The notes: generated by a model not told the origin, from the sequence alone. A stretch of DNA of 64,000 bases from DATGLG01 sp035294245 (GCA_035294245.1 DATGLG010000025.1:1-64000), one strand, 5' to 3'; shown: positions 33,252-41,791, counted from the first letter of the stretch. Numbers and translations are program-made.

Positions 33252-33551
33252 CGCCGTGGCGTCTCACTGCAACTACGCCAGACTCCCTCCGCCCCCGTGA
33301 TCAGGATCGCGGTCCCGCCTGCGCTCTTCCCGCACCGCCAACACGTTTTCGTGATGAGATCTCCGTAGGCGCGCTGTCCTGATTGCGATCGGTGACATTG
33401 AGCCGGCCCCGTCGCGGCAACTCACGGCGTCGTCACGGCCGCTCACGTCAATGTGTCCTCGTCTCACGGCATAAAGCCGCCGCGCGCGGCGTCTTGCTCT
33501 CTCGAGGAATGACGTGGCGTCGGGTAGCGGCGCCTGAGCGACGAGGAAAGA
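33252..33551. other. Gene-free stretch of 300 bases
   Basis: No gene or recognised element apart from scattered palindromes, such as GCCGCCGCGCGCGGCG at 33477-33492. The last 20 bases hold the ribosome site of the small gene at 33552. The promoter of that gene is presumably here, but no clear -35/-10 pair was found. Confidence 0.4.
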
Positions 33552-33716
33552 ATGATGTCACATCGCAACGCGCGCTCTGCCTGGGCCCTGGTTGCCTTGC
33601 TATTGGTCCTGCTCGGCGTCGTGTCGGCGATCGCCGGCGCGCCCAAGCTGCCGAGTCAGGACGAGCTGATGCGCGCCTATGTGCGCACGCCTCACGAGCG
33701 CCTGTCGATGGCCTGA
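33552..33716 (+). CDS. Small single-span membrane protein (54 residues), unknown
   Basis: A short gene with tandem ATGs (33552, 33555) behind GACGAGGAAAG. The product has one hydrophobic helix (about 12-31, WALVALLLVLLGVVSAIAGA) and a short polar tail (PKLPSQDELMRAYVRTPHER). The helix could also be a signal peptide cut near IAGA-P, leaving about 24 residues. It ends eight bases before the convergent PEBP-like gene. The polar tail and the lack of any overlapping gene support it, but homology could not be tested. Confidence 0.5.
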   Translation: MMSHRNARSAWALVALLLVLLGVVSAIAGAPKLPSQDELMRAYVRTPHERLSMA

Positions 33717-33723
33717 GCCGTGC

Positions 33724-34311
33724 TCAGCGACCATAGCGGCCGACGATGCTGGCGGCGGCGAGGCTGTGGCCCTGGATCGCCTCGAGGAAAGCGTCCCGCG
33801 TGAGGCCGGGAACAAGCACGGCGGGATCCGCGTCGAGCGCATAGACGCTGAAGATGTAGTGATGCGGCTGATCGCCCGCGGGCGGGCACGGTCCGCGATA
33901 GCGCAGCAGGCCGGCGCTGTTCATCCCGCCGGTGAAGGCCCCGGACGGCGCACTCCCCGCCCCCGCCGCGAGCGAGGTCACCGAGGCGGGAATGCCATAG
34001 GCGATCCAGTGCACGCTGCCGAGGCCTTTCTTGCCGTCCGGATCGTAGACGATCACGGCGAAGCTGCGCGTTCCCGCTGGCGGGTGGAACCATTGCAGCG
34101 GCGGCGACACGTTCTCGCCCCCGCAATTCCCCTCGGCGGCGGCATTCTTGCGCGCAAGGAGGCCGCCATCGGCGAAAGCGGGGGAGCTCACGGAGAAGGA
34201 GGGCTCCGGCCGCGCCGCCGCCGTGCCGACGAAAGCGAGGGCGCTGCAACCCCAGCATGCCAAGGCCAGGACGCCGGCCGCCAGGAGCAAGGTCGAGCTG
34301 CGAATCGTCAT
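33724..34311 (-). CDS. YbhB/YbcL-type (PEBP/RKIP-like) secreted protein
   Basis: 195 residues with a signal peptide or lipoprotein-like leader (about 1-30; LLAAGVLALACWGCSALAF). The phosphatidylethanolamine-binding fold is shown by AVIVYDPDGKKGLGSVHWIA and YRGPCPPAGDQPHHYIFSVY. Members bind small anionic ligands. The bacterial role is unclear. The ATG at 34311 has AAGGAGA 10 bases upstream and begins the leader. The open frame to 34497 is Arg-rich and rejected. The gene is divergent from the porin. Confidence 0.9.
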   Translation of the reverse strand: MTIRSSTLLLAAGVLALACWGCSALAFVGTAAARPEPSFSVSSPAFADGGLLARKNAAAEGNCGGENVSPPLQWFHPPAGTRSFAVIVYDPDGKKGLGSVHWIAYGIPASVTSLAAGAGSAPSGAFTGGMNSAGLLRYRGPCPPAGDQPHHYIFSVYALDADPAVLVPGLTRDAFLEAIQGHSLAAASIVGRYGR

Positions 34312-34713
34312 GATGCCGAGATCTCCTTCCGGACCCTCCCCCTCGGGACCCGCCCCCGCAGGGGCCCCGCTAAATCTCCATCGCCGCGCGGCGCGCCGCA
34401 AGACGGGAGTCGTCGCTCTCCGGCCGCCAAGGCGCGGAAGCGGCCAAGCTATGTTTCTGCCTCCGGCTCTTCCACGCAAGAGGACCCGCGCCGGCAAGGA
34501 CGCTGCGCATGGCCGTGCCGGGGCTCGGCGCCGCCGTCACGATCGGAGCGCGAGAGGGCAAAGATGACTCCGATTTCGCGCAAAAAATTTCCGCCTCACG
34601 AAAATTTTCTCAAAGTTCACAAACGCGTGCGCAGGGGAATAACCATAATGCGATGAGAGGTTCTTCTCCTCGGTCGGGGACTAGTCACAGACCCACAAAC
34701 GAGGAGGAGGTTC
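34312..34713. other. Divergent promoter region of the PEBP-like and porin genes
   Basis: About 400 bases without a gene. Bases 34560-34665 are markedly AT-rich for this genome (GCGCAAAAAATTTCCGCC, GAAAATTTTCTCAAAG, AACCATAATGCG) and probably contain the porin promoter, but no pair of hexamers stands out. CGAGGAGGAGG just before 34714 is the porin ribosome site. Confidence 0.45.
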
Positions 34714-36189
34714 ATGCTGTTCAGAAAGACCCTGCGCGCGGTCCTGCTGGGATCGGGCGCTGCCACGGCCTTGGCGGCGAGTCCGATGCTTGCGGCGGCC
34801 GGCGAGATCGACGATTTGAAGACGCAGATCGACACGCTGCAATCCCATCTCGACCAGCTCGAGAAGCAGCAGGCGGTGACGAGCGACACCAAGGTTGCGC
34901 CGGCCGACGCCGTCGTCGGCGGTGACTTCCCCGGCTCCTTCAAGCTGCCGGGCAGCGACACCTCCGTCGCCATCCACGGCTACACCAAGGTCGACTTCAT
35001 CTACGACTTCGACGCCAGCCTCGGCGACTCGTTCGTTTCGACGGGCATCCCGGGCAATTCCAACGCTGCTTCCCGTCAGGACGGCGCCTTCCGATTCCAT
35101 GCCCGTCAGTCGCGCTTCTCCTTCGAGACGCGCACGCCCACCGATTGGGGCCAGATGAAGACCTATATCTCGCTGGACTTCTTCGGTGCTGCGGGCAGCG
35201 GCCGCGGCAACACCTCGAACGCCCCGCGCATGCGCGAGGCCTATGGCGTCCTCGGCCCGGTGCTCGCCGGCCAGACCTGGTCGAACTTCGATGACGTCGA
35301 GGACCAGCCCGAGACCCTCGACTTCAACGGCCCGCAGGGCGCCTCGGCAGGGCGCCAGGCCCAGATTCGCTACACGCAGGTCCTCGGCAAGTTCACCCTC
35401 TCGGGCTCGCTCGAGAACCCGCAGGCGGCCCTGAGCACCACCGCAGCCCCGGCCGGCGCGGTGACCACCGGCGGCACGGGCCTCGGCGCCATCGGCACGA
35501 CCAGTCCGGTCAGCGGAGTGAGCGTCGCCACCATGCCGGACATCACCGCCCGCGCGCAGTACACCGACACCTGGGGGCATTTGAGCCTCTCCGGCGTGCT
35601 GCGTCGCTTCGCTCTCGACAATGGCGGCGATCCCACCAATACCGCCGGCCCCACCACCAATCTCCAAAAGGATCAGTGGGCGGGCGGCGGCATCTTCAGC
35701 GGCACGGTGAATGTCGGCGAGCTTCTTCCCGTCCTCGGCAAGGACCAGGCCGGCTTCGCGGGCGATTTCGGCCGCGGCATCGACCGCTACTTCCAGTTGG
35801 GCTCGACACCCTTCGGCGACGGGGTGATCACCGGCTTCGGCAGCGCCGCGCCGCAGCTCTTCGTCAATACCAATTATGGCGGCTTCATCTGGTACCAGCA
35901 CTTCTGGACCGACCAGCTCCGCTCGACCGTCGCCTATGGCAGCCAGTCGACCGATTGGCAGGGCCCCGTGCCCAACGTCGCGGGCGCGGTAGCCGGGAAC
36001 AACGCCGAGGTCAAGCGGGCACAGTCGATCCATGCCAACCTGATCTGGAGCCCGGTCAAGGCGGTCAATGTCGGGCTCGAATTCATGTGGGGCGAGGACT
36101 ACTACCGCAACCCGCCCAACGTCGACCTGCCCGGCGGCAATACCGGCGACGCTAAGCGCCTCATGGCCAGCATGCAATACGTCTTCTGA
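34714..36189 (+). CDS. DcaP-like trimeric outer-membrane porin
   Basis: 491 residues. Signal peptide (about 1-29, ending LAAAG), a coiled-coil segment (EIDDLKTQIDTLQSHLDQLE) that trimerises outside the barrel, then a 16-stranded-type barrel with GYTKVDFIYDFDASLGDSF, RQSRFSFETRTPTDWG and a terminal strand MASMQYVF ending in Phe. The DcaP family takes up dicarboxylic acids or other small anions. AT-rich upstream DNA, a strong ribosome site and a strong terminator at 36217-36256 suggest high expression. Confidence 0.9.
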   Translation: MLFRKTLRAVLLGSGAATALAASPMLAAAGEIDDLKTQIDTLQSHLDQLEKQQAVTSDTKVAPADAVVGGDFPGSFKLPGSDTSVAIHGYTKVDFIYDFDASLGDSFVSTGIPGNSNAASRQDGAFRFHARQSRFSFETRTPTDWGQMKTYISLDFFGAAGSGRGNTSNAPRMREAYGVLGPVLAGQTWSNFDDVEDQPETLDFNGPQGASAGRQAQIRYTQVLGKFTLSGSLENPQAALSTTAAPAGAVTTGGTGLGAIGTTSPVSGVSVATMPDITARAQYTDTWGHLSLSGVLRRFALDNGGDPTNTAGPTTNLQKDQWAGGGIFSGTVNVGELLPVLGKDQAGFAGDFGRGIDRYFQLGSTPFGDGVITGFGSAAPQLFVNTNYGGFIWYQHFWTDQLRSTVAYGSQSTDWQGPVPNVAGAVAGNNAEVKRAQSIHANLIWSPVKAVNVGLEFMWGEDYYRNPPNVDLPGGNTGDAKRLMASMQYVF

Positions 36190-36216
36190 ACCTGAGTCTC
36201 CACTCGGATGGACTGC

Positions 36217-36256
36217 GAGCTGCAGACGCCACTGGCGCCTGCAGCTCTCTTTTTTC
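36217..36256 (+). terminator. Rho-independent terminator after the porin gene
   Basis: Stem arms GAGCTGCAG (36217-36225) and CTGCAGCTC (36239-36247) enclose an inner CGCC/GGCG stem with one A-C mismatch, and the hairpin is followed by TCTTTTTTC. It starts 28 bases after the porin stop and ends 20 bases before the convergent oxidoreductase stop. Confidence 0.85.
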
Positions 36257-36275
36257 TTCGCGGTTCCGGCAGCGC

Positions 36276-37649
36276 CTATTCCGCCGCCGGACGTTGCGCT
36301 GCCTGGCGCTCGCCGCCAAAGCGCGCCTCCATCTCCCGACGCACGCGCACGGCCTCGCTCGTCTCGTCGACGACGACGTCGCTCCAGCGCAGGATCGCGC
36401 CGGCCTTAACCGCATGGCGCAGCTTGACGCGATGGGCAAGGCCGATCGGGAGCGCGCCCGCGCGCAGGCTGTCGGCCGCCGGCACGAGCTTCCCCCACAC
36501 GGTGAAGCCGCCCTCGCCGTCGAGCGTGTCGCCGGCGGCGAGATCGCGCTTCGCCGTCGCCACGGCATCGCCGCGGAAGCCCGTCGGCGCCCCGGTGGCC
36601 TCGCGCCGCAGCCCGGCACTCGCGACGGAGATGCCAAGCTCGAGCCCGATGAGATGGAAGGGCTTGTAGAGCGCCGCATAGCGCCCGGAGGGGTCGGTCA
36701 CGAGGCCGTACTCGGCGAAGCAGCGCCGCACGTAATCCGACGGCGCCTCGAACACCACATAGACGCCCCAGCGCAGATCACGGAATACCGGCCGCCCGTC
36801 GCGCTCCAATGAGGAGACCACCTCGACCTGGCCCTTGTGGTGGAGCGCTCCGCCCTCCGCGGCGGGACGCAGCACGCGCGGCAGATCGTCGACGCCGCAA
36901 GGCGGGAAGCCGAGCCCGTCGGGGGCCGGCGTCAGGCCCGTAGCATTCGCGACCGCCGCCATCTCGATCGCCGATTTGGTGCCGTCGAGGAAGGAGTTGA
37001 ACATCTGCGGGTTCATTCCGCCCTGCCGCGCCTGCTCGGCGGTCAGCCCGTAATGGGACCACACCGTCTCGGGCGTCGCGCGATGATACTCGGGCAGGTA
37101 CTTGGTGCCCTTCCCCGCCGCCACCACCTCGAAGCCGCAGGCGCGCGCCCAATCGACCTGCTCGGCGATGAGCGCCGGCTGGTCGCCATAGGCGAGGCTG
37201 TAGACCACGCCGGCCGCGCGCGCCTTCTCGGCAAGGAGCGGCCCGGCGAGGACGTCCGCCTCCACATTGACCATCACGATATGCTTGCCATGGGCGATCG
37301 CCGCTAGGGCATGGGCGATGCCGGCGGGCGGATAGCCCGTCGCGTCGATCACCACCTCGAGCGCCGGATGGGCGATGAGCGCCGACGCGTCGTCGCCGAC
37401 CCAGGTCGAGCCCCGCTCCCGCGCCTCGTCGAGGGAGCGCGCGGCAAAGCTCTCGGGCGGCCAGCCGACACGGGCGAGGCTCTCTCTTGCGCGCGCGGGC
37501 GCCAGATCGGCGACGCCGAGGACGTGCAGCCCCCGGGAGCGGCGCGCCTGGGCGAGGAACATGGCGCCGAACTTGCCGGCGCCGATCAGCCCGACGCGGA
37601 GGGGCCTGCCCTCGGCCTCGCGCGCGAGCAGAAGCGTGTGGAGATTCAT
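36276..37649 (-). CDS. Homoserine-dehydrogenase-like NAD(P) oxidoreductase with SAF domain
   Basis: 457 residues. A Rossmann domain (RVGLIGAGKFGAMFLAQA, residues about 16-33) is followed by a homoserine-dehydrogenase-like middle part (VVIDATGYPPAGIAHAL, MVNVEADVLAGPLLAEKA) and a C-terminal SAF domain (about 360-430; KRDLAAGDTLDGEGGFTVWG). This matches the group of predicted homoserine-dehydrogenase-like proteins with SAF domain, whose substrates are mostly unknown. Last gene of the GntR/dioxygenase operon, ten bases after the dioxygenase stop. The ATG at 37649 has GGAGG upstream. The frame to 37691 is not needed. Confidence 0.9.
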   Translation of the reverse strand: MNLHTLLLAREAEGRPLRVGLIGAGKFGAMFLAQARRSRGLHVLGVADLAPARARESLARVGWPPESFAARSLDEARERGSTWVGDDASALIAHPALEVVIDATGYPPAGIAHALAAIAHGKHIVMVNVEADVLAGPLLAEKARAAGVVYSLAYGDQPALIAEQVDWARACGFEVVAAGKGTKYLPEYHRATPETVWSHYGLTAEQARQGGMNPQMFNSFLDGTKSAIEMAAVANATGLTPAPDGLGFPPCGVDDLPRVLRPAAEGGALHHKGQVEVVSSLERDGRPVFRDLRWGVYVVFEAPSDYVRRCFAEYGLVTDPSGRYAALYKPFHLIGLELGISVASAGLRREATGAPTGFRGDAVATAKRDLAAGDTLDGEGGFTVWGKLVPAADSLRAGALPIGLAHRVKLRHAVKAGAILRWSDVVVDETSEAVRVRREMEARFGGERQAAQRPAAE

Positions 37650-37659
37650 GGCCGCCTCC

Positions 37660-38466
37660 CTATTCCGCCGCCGGCCGGCGCTGACGCGCATATCGGATCA
37701 GGCAGTCGTCGGGCAGCATCTCGATCGGGGTGAAGTCGCGATTGGCGATCCAGGTCGGCCGCTTGAAGCGACGGATCGCGTTGTCGCAGCGGTTGAGCGA
37801 GAGATAGAGAATCCAGCGCGACCACGGCGTGAGGTTCGAGCCCGAGGCGTGCACCAGATTGCCGTGGAACATCAGCACCGAGCCCGGCGGCCCCTTGGGG
37901 GCGACGATGCCGCCCTCGTCGACGAGCCTGGCGATCGTCTCGTTGTCGGTGGTCCAGAGGGGATAGCTCGTCGTGGTGACGTCATGCCCCGCCGCGAGCC
38001 GTCCCTTGCGATGGCTCTTGGGGATGAGCATCAGCGGCCCGTTGAACTCGTTCGCCTCGGCGAGGAAGAGCGCGATGTTCATGGCGTGCGGCGCCGGCAT
38101 GTCGTCGTCGTTGTACCAGGTCGCGTAGTCCTGGTGCCATTGCCAGACGGCGCCGTCGAAGGCCGCCTTGGCGTTGATCTTGAACTGATGCATGTAGAGC
38201 TTGTCGTGGCCGAGGAGCTGGATGCCCGGCTCGACGAGGCGCGGGTGGCGCGCCACGAGGGCGAAGACCGGGTTCCATGTCTGCACGTAGAAGGCCGTGC
38301 GCGGCGACTCCGAGTTCTTCTCGCGGATCACCTCCTCGCGTCGCTGGGCGAAGATGCCGGGAAGCTCGCCGGCGAGGAGGGTCATCTCCTCCGCCGAGAA
38401 GAGGTTGGGCAGGAAGAGATAGCCCTCCTCCTCGAATTCCGCGATCTGGTCGGCTGTCAGCTTCAT
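37660..38466 (-). CDS. Phytanoyl-CoA dioxygenase (PhyH)-family oxygenase
   Basis: 268 residues. Non-haem Fe(II)/2-oxoglutarate oxygenase of the PhyH/EctD type. The iron ligands are likely His and Asp in WQWHQDYATWY and the distal His in LMFHGNLVHASGSN. An Arg for 2-oxoglutarate follows in TPWSRWILYLSLNR. The substrate is unknown and probably a small hydroxylatable metabolite. Its ATG overlaps the stop of the GntR gene by four bases (ATGA), and the SAF oxidoreductase follows ten bases after its stop, so it is the middle gene of a three-gene operon. Confidence 0.92.
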   Translation of the reverse strand: MKLTADQIAEFEEEGYLFLPNLFSAEEMTLLAGELPGIFAQRREEVIREKNSESPRTAFYVQTWNPVFALVARHPRLVEPGIQLLGHDKLYMHQFKINAKAAFDGAVWQWHQDYATWYNDDDMPAPHAMNIALFLAEANEFNGPLMLIPKSHRKGRLAAGHDVTTTSYPLWTTDNETIARLVDEGGIVAPKGPPGSVLMFHGNLVHASGSNLTPWSRWILYLSLNRCDNAIRRFKRPTWIANRDFTPIEMLPDDCLIRYARQRRPAAE

Positions 38467-39182
38467 CTCGCACTCCTCTTCCGATTTGGGGTAACGGCCC
38501 GCTTGTGGGGCTCTTGCGCGGTACTGTCCTCCGCCTCGATGGCGCGGATGAGATTGGCCATCGCCGCTTCCGCATGGGCGCGCGCGAGGCGCTCGGCTTC
38601 GTCCTCGTCGCCGCGGACGACCGCGTCGAGGATGGCGGCGTGCTCGTCCCAGATGGATTGGCGGGCGCGGTAGCGGCGCAGATAGCCGCCCATCGCCCGG
38701 CGGATATGCTGCCAATGCAGCGCCGCCGTCTCGGCGATGACGGGATTCCCCGAGAGCTCGTAGAGAAAGCGGTGGAAGCGCATATCCGCCTCGATCATGC
38801 GCCGCACCGAGCCGGATGCCACCGCTGCGCGCCCGGCCGCGAGGAGAGAGGCGCCCCAGAGCCTCGCATCGGCCCGGCCGCGCCGCGCGGCTCCGCGGCA
38901 GGCGGCGCCGTCGAGGGCGCTGCGCAGCTCATAAAGATGCGCGATGAAGGCGGGGTCGAGCGCGGCGATCACGGCACCCCGGCGCCCCGTGTCGCGCACG
39001 AAGCCCTGGGCCCGCAGCAGCAGAAGCGCCTGGAGCACCGGCTGACGCGAAACCTGAAGCCGCGCCGCCAGCTCATCCTGGGTCACCCGCTGCCCCGGCG
39101 CGAGCTCGCCGTCGCAGATCGCATCCAGGATGGCGTGGTAGACGCGGTCGACGAGCGGCTGTTGCGCCGAGAGCCGGTCCAT
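38463..39182 (-). CDS. GntR-family (FadR/FCD) transcriptional regulator
   Basis: 239 residues. Winged helix (about 8-75; LVDRVYHAILDAICDGELAP, VTQDELAARLQVSRQPVLQA) and an all-helical FCD ligand domain (about 85-215; LYELRSALDGAACRGAARRG, DMRFHRFLYELSGNP, WDEHAAILDAVVRGDEDEAE). FCD regulators bind organic acids through a metal. It heads the operon with the PhyH oxygenase and SAF oxidoreductase, and a 23-base palindrome overlaps its upstream region, so autorepression relieved by a pathway metabolite is likely. The ATG at 39182 is preferred to an open frame reaching 39413, which would run through the operator. Confidence 0.93.
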   Translation of the reverse strand: MDRLSAQQPLVDRVYHAILDAICDGELAPGQRVTQDELAARLQVSRQPVLQALLLLRAQGFVRDTGRRGAVIAALDPAFIAHLYELRSALDGAACRGAARRGRADARLWGASLLAAGRAAVASGSVRRMIEADMRFHRFLYELSGNPVIAETAALHWQHIRRAMGGYLRRYRARQSIWDEHAAILDAVVRGDEDEAERLARAHAEAAMANLIRAIEAEDSTAQEPHKRAVTPNRKRSAR

Positions 39183-39198
39183 CGCCTCCCTCTCCGTG

Positions 39199-39221
39199 AT
39201 TTCGTATACGGTATGCGAAAT
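39199..39221. promoter_or_regulatory. Palindromic operator of the GntR operon
   Basis: Half sites ATTTCGTATAC and GTATGCGAAAT flank one central base. They are inverse complements at 10 of 11 positions. The centre holds GTATAC-like sequence typical of FadR-type GntR operators. It lies 17-39 bases upstream of the GntR start codon. Confidence 0.8.
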
Positions 39222-39447
39222 CGGTGGTGTGCGCAATCCATCTCGGCCGCCCCGGCCGGCCCTCGCCAGCGGCTCAAATTTGTCACCCGGGCCGCCGCTT
39301 GCGGTCGGCATGATGGGATCGAATTTATCGGGTCGCGGCACCACCGCCGGAAAATCGCGGCGTCGACGTATCTGGTGCAGGCGTGTCCTCTCCGCTTTGC
39401 CCGGTGACGGCACGCCGACGACCGCAACAACTTAGCAGGCTTTGAAC

Positions 39448-40032
39448 ATGTCCCGCCTCACTCTTTCCGCCGCCCGCGCCGCCTTGGCGGCCGGCCTCCT
39501 GGGCTCGGTTGCTTTTGCCGGGCTTGCGCCGGCCAGCGCCGCGGAGGTGCTGGCCCAGACCACGCAGGATCAGACCCAATCCGGCACCACGGCGCCGGCG
39601 CCGAGCCAGACAGCACCCGCAACACCCCATAAGGGCATGCGCCATGCCCGCCTCTCGCCGACCGACCGGGTCGAGAACCGGATCAAGGAGCTGCATAGCC
39701 GACTTAAGATCACGCCGGAGCAGGAGACCCAGTGGAGCGCCGTCGCCCAGGTGATGCGCGACAATGCCAAGCAGGTCGAGGACCTGCTCAAGCAGCGGCG
39801 CGCCAATATCCAGAGCATGACGGCGCTCGACGATCTGCGCTCCTACCAGGCGATCGCCCAGGCCCATGCAGACGGGTTGCAGAAGCTCACGACGGCGTTC
39901 CAGACGCTCTATGACGGCATGTCCGACACCCAGAAGAAGAACGCGGATGCCGTCTTCAGCAGCTTCGAGGGCCGCCATCACGGGCATCATCACGGCGCTG
40001 CGAAGAAGCCGGCAGCGCCGCAGCAGCAGTAA
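39448..40032 (+). CDS. Spy/CpxP-like periplasmic LTXXQ protein
   Basis: 194 residues with a signal peptide (about 1-31, ending ASAAE), a Gln/Thr/Pro linker and a helical domain with the LTXXQ-type motif KITPEQETQWSAVAQVMRDN and a later helix YQAIAQAHADGLQKLTTAFQ. Spy/CpxP proteins act as periplasmic chaperones or stress sensors. The C-terminus is His/Ala/Pro-rich (GRHHGHHHGAAKKPAAPQQQ), which could bind metal. AGCAGG lies 9 bases before the ATG. The next gene also encodes a His-rich secreted protein. Confidence 0.88.
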   Translation: MSRLTLSAARAALAAGLLGSVAFAGLAPASAAEVLAQTTQDQTQSGTTAPAPSQTAPATPHKGMRHARLSPTDRVENRIKELHSRLKITPEQETQWSAVAQVMRDNAKQVEDLLKQRRANIQSMTALDDLRSYQAIAQAHADGLQKLTTAFQTLYDGMSDTQKKNADAVFSSFEGRHHGHHHGAAKKPAAPQQQ

Positions 40033-40051
40033 AGGGTCCGAGGTCGCGCCG

Positions 40052-40372
40052 ATGCGCATCGCCCTACGCAATCTCGTCATAGGCGCCCGAAAGCTGCGCG
40101 CCACCGCCACGGCGTTCGTACTGGCCGCGGCGGTGGCCGGCAGTCTCGGGATGCCGGCGGCCTTCGCCGCCGATGAGCATCACCGCGACGACCACGGCCG
40201 GGATCATCGGGAGGTCCGCCACGAGCGCCGGCATCACGAGGATCGCGACTGGCGCGAGCATCGCCCCTATATCGCGCCGGTTCCGAGCTACTCCTATCCA
40301 CCGCCGGTGGTCTACGCGCCGGCGCCGGAGCCGCCCGGGATCAATTTCATCTTCCCGCTCAACTTCCACTGA
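40052..40372 (+). CDS. His/Arg/Asp-rich secreted small protein
   Basis: 106 residues. Signal peptide (about 1-38, ending AAFAAD), then a strongly charged His-rich segment (DEHHRDDHGRDHREVRHERR) and a Pro/Tyr-rich tail ending FIFPLNFH. Not assigned to a characterised family. The composition suggests metal or polyanion binding in the periplasm. It follows the Spy-like gene by 19 bases, and the two probably form an operon. The ribosome site is weak. Confidence 0.75.
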   Translation: MRIALRNLVIGARKLRATATAFVLAAAVAGSLGMPAAFAADEHHRDDHGRDHREVRHERRHHEDRDWREHRPYIAPVPSYSYPPPVVYAPAPEPPGINFIFPLNFH

Positions 40373-40490
40373 GGCAGGCGAGGATCGAGCTCATCGGGCT
40401 CGCCTCGCCTCGTCAGCCGCCGTGCCGCCCTCGCCTCGCCAGCGGCCGGCCGTCGGATGCGCATGCGCTGCACCGCTCCCGCGCCGGTAT

Positions 40491-40509
40491 GCTTAAGAGA
40501 TCGTTAAGC
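40491..40509. promoter_or_regulatory. Inverted repeat upstream of the glycosyltransferase gene
   Basis: GCTTAA (40491-40496) and TTAAGC (40504-40509) are exact inverses around a 7-base spacer, 50 bases before the start codon at 40559. The site is a possible operator in an otherwise GC-rich stretch. Confidence 0.35.
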
Positions 40510-40558
40510 CCTCGCGCACTAGCTTGCGGCGTATCTGCGTCGTGAGGAGATCGCTGCG

Positions 40559-41329
40559 ATGGCGAGACCGCTGGTCGTGATCGGAACCCCGTGCTTCGGC
40601 GGACTCGTCGCCCATGAGTACATGATGTCGATCCTGCGCCTCACCGCCTACGCGCCGGGTGCTGGCTTCGACGTCGCCGTCATCACCCTCGGCCATGACG
40701 CGCTCATCACCCGGGCGCGCAGCACCATTGTCGGGCGCTTCCTCGACAACCCGGCCACCACCCACCTCCTCTTCGTCGACGCCGATATCTCCTTCGAGCC
40801 CGAGCAGGTGGCGCGCATGCTGCGCTTCGACAAGGACATCGTCGCCGGGCTCTATCCGGCGAAGGTGATCGACTGGCAGCGCGTCCCCGAGCGCTTCGGC
40901 AAGACCAACGAGACCCTCGAGGAGGCCGGCCTCGTCTATGTCGGCGAGGTGTGCAAGGGGGAGGCGCTCAAAATGGCCGACGGCTTCGCGACCGCGCAAT
41001 ATGCCGGGACCGGCTTCCAGCTCATCAAGCGCCAGGCGCTCGAGCGGATGGCCGCCGCCTATCCCGAGACGAAGTACAAGGCGATCCACGTCTTCCCGCG
41101 CCCGCCCCAGGAGAGCGCCAATCTCTACGCCCTCTTCGACTGCGTGATCGATCCCGAGACCGGCGCCTATCTCAGCGAGGATTACGCCTTCTGCCGGCGC
41201 TGGCGCGCCATTGGCGGCGAGATCTGGCTCGATCTCCAGAGCAGGCTCACCCATGCCGGCTCGCACGACTACAAGGGGAATGTCGCGGCGCGCTTCGCTC
41301 CGTCGAGCGGCCAGGTGCGCGTCGCCTGA
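40559..41329 (+). CDS. GT-A-type glycosyltransferase-like protein
   Basis: 256 residues, no signal peptide. The start VVIGTPCFGGLVAHEYMMSI and the metal-binding DXD-type motif LLFVDADISFEP indicate a nucleotide-diphospho-sugar transferase fold. Further conserved parts are AGLYPAKVIDWQRV, GTGFQLIKRQALERM and LSEDYAFCRRW. Proteins of this type occur singly or with LPS/polysaccharide clusters. No such cluster is present here. GAGGAG lies before the ATG. The sugar and acceptor are unknown. Confidence 0.85.
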   Translation: MARPLVVIGTPCFGGLVAHEYMMSILRLTAYAPGAGFDVAVITLGHDALITRARSTIVGRFLDNPATTHLLFVDADISFEPEQVARMLRFDKDIVAGLYPAKVIDWQRVPERFGKTNETLEEAGLVYVGEVCKGEALKMADGFATAQYAGTGFQLIKRQALERMAAAYPETKYKAIHVFPRPPQESANLYALFDCVIDPETGAYLSEDYAFCRRWRAIGGEIWLDLQSRLTHAGSHDYKGNVAARFAPSSGQVRVA

Positions 41330-41333
41330 GCGC

Positions 41334-41768
41334 TCAGTCGCGCAAGTAGAGGCTGGTGATGCGCAAATCCTTGCGCGGACCTTCCACCAGCCAGTGCAAG
41401 ACCCAGCGCGACGGCGAGACCACGCGATAGCGGCCGCGATATCGGTCGGGCGCGCAATCATGCGTCACGGCCGCGATGCCCGTGCCGAGATCGAGGCGGT
41501 GAAAAGCGCGGCCATCGGCGAAGCGGACGAGCGCCTGGGCGGGCCCGACGAGCTCGAAGCGATAGGATTGGGTCGCCATGCCGCGATAGGGGCCGAAGCG
41601 CATCAGCCCGCTTTCCGCATAGGCGAGACCGTCCGGCACAGGGGTAAAGACCGCCGTGCCGTCCAGCCGGCCGGTCGCGCCGAGGCGCCGGTCGTCCATC
41701 CGACGCGACAACCGCCATTTACCCGCGAGAAAGGCGCGCAGATCGGGAACCGGAAAGGCTGCGGGCAC
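41334..41768 (-). CDS. DUF6314-family protein
   Basis: 144 residues. It is predicted to be a beta-rich lipocalin-like barrel. Recognisable family parts are FLAGKWRLSRRMDD near the start, MATQSYRFELVGPAQALVRF in the middle and DRYRGRYRVVSPSRWVLHWL near the end. No signal peptide. There is no in-frame ATG between the bioY stop and the conserved domain, so a GTG at 41768 is taken as the start with moderate certainty. It lies 23 bases after bioY on the same strand. Function unknown. Confidence 0.78.
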   Translation of the reverse strand: MPAAFPVPDLRAFLAGKWRLSRRMDDRRLGATGRLDGTAVFTPVPDGLAYAESGLMRFGPYRGMATQSYRFELVGPAQALVRFADGRAFHRLDLGTGIAAVTHDCAPDRYRGRYRVVSPSRWVLHWLVEGPRKDLRITSLYLRD

Positions 41769-41791
41769 CGGCGTCGCGGCGCGCCGCCGCG

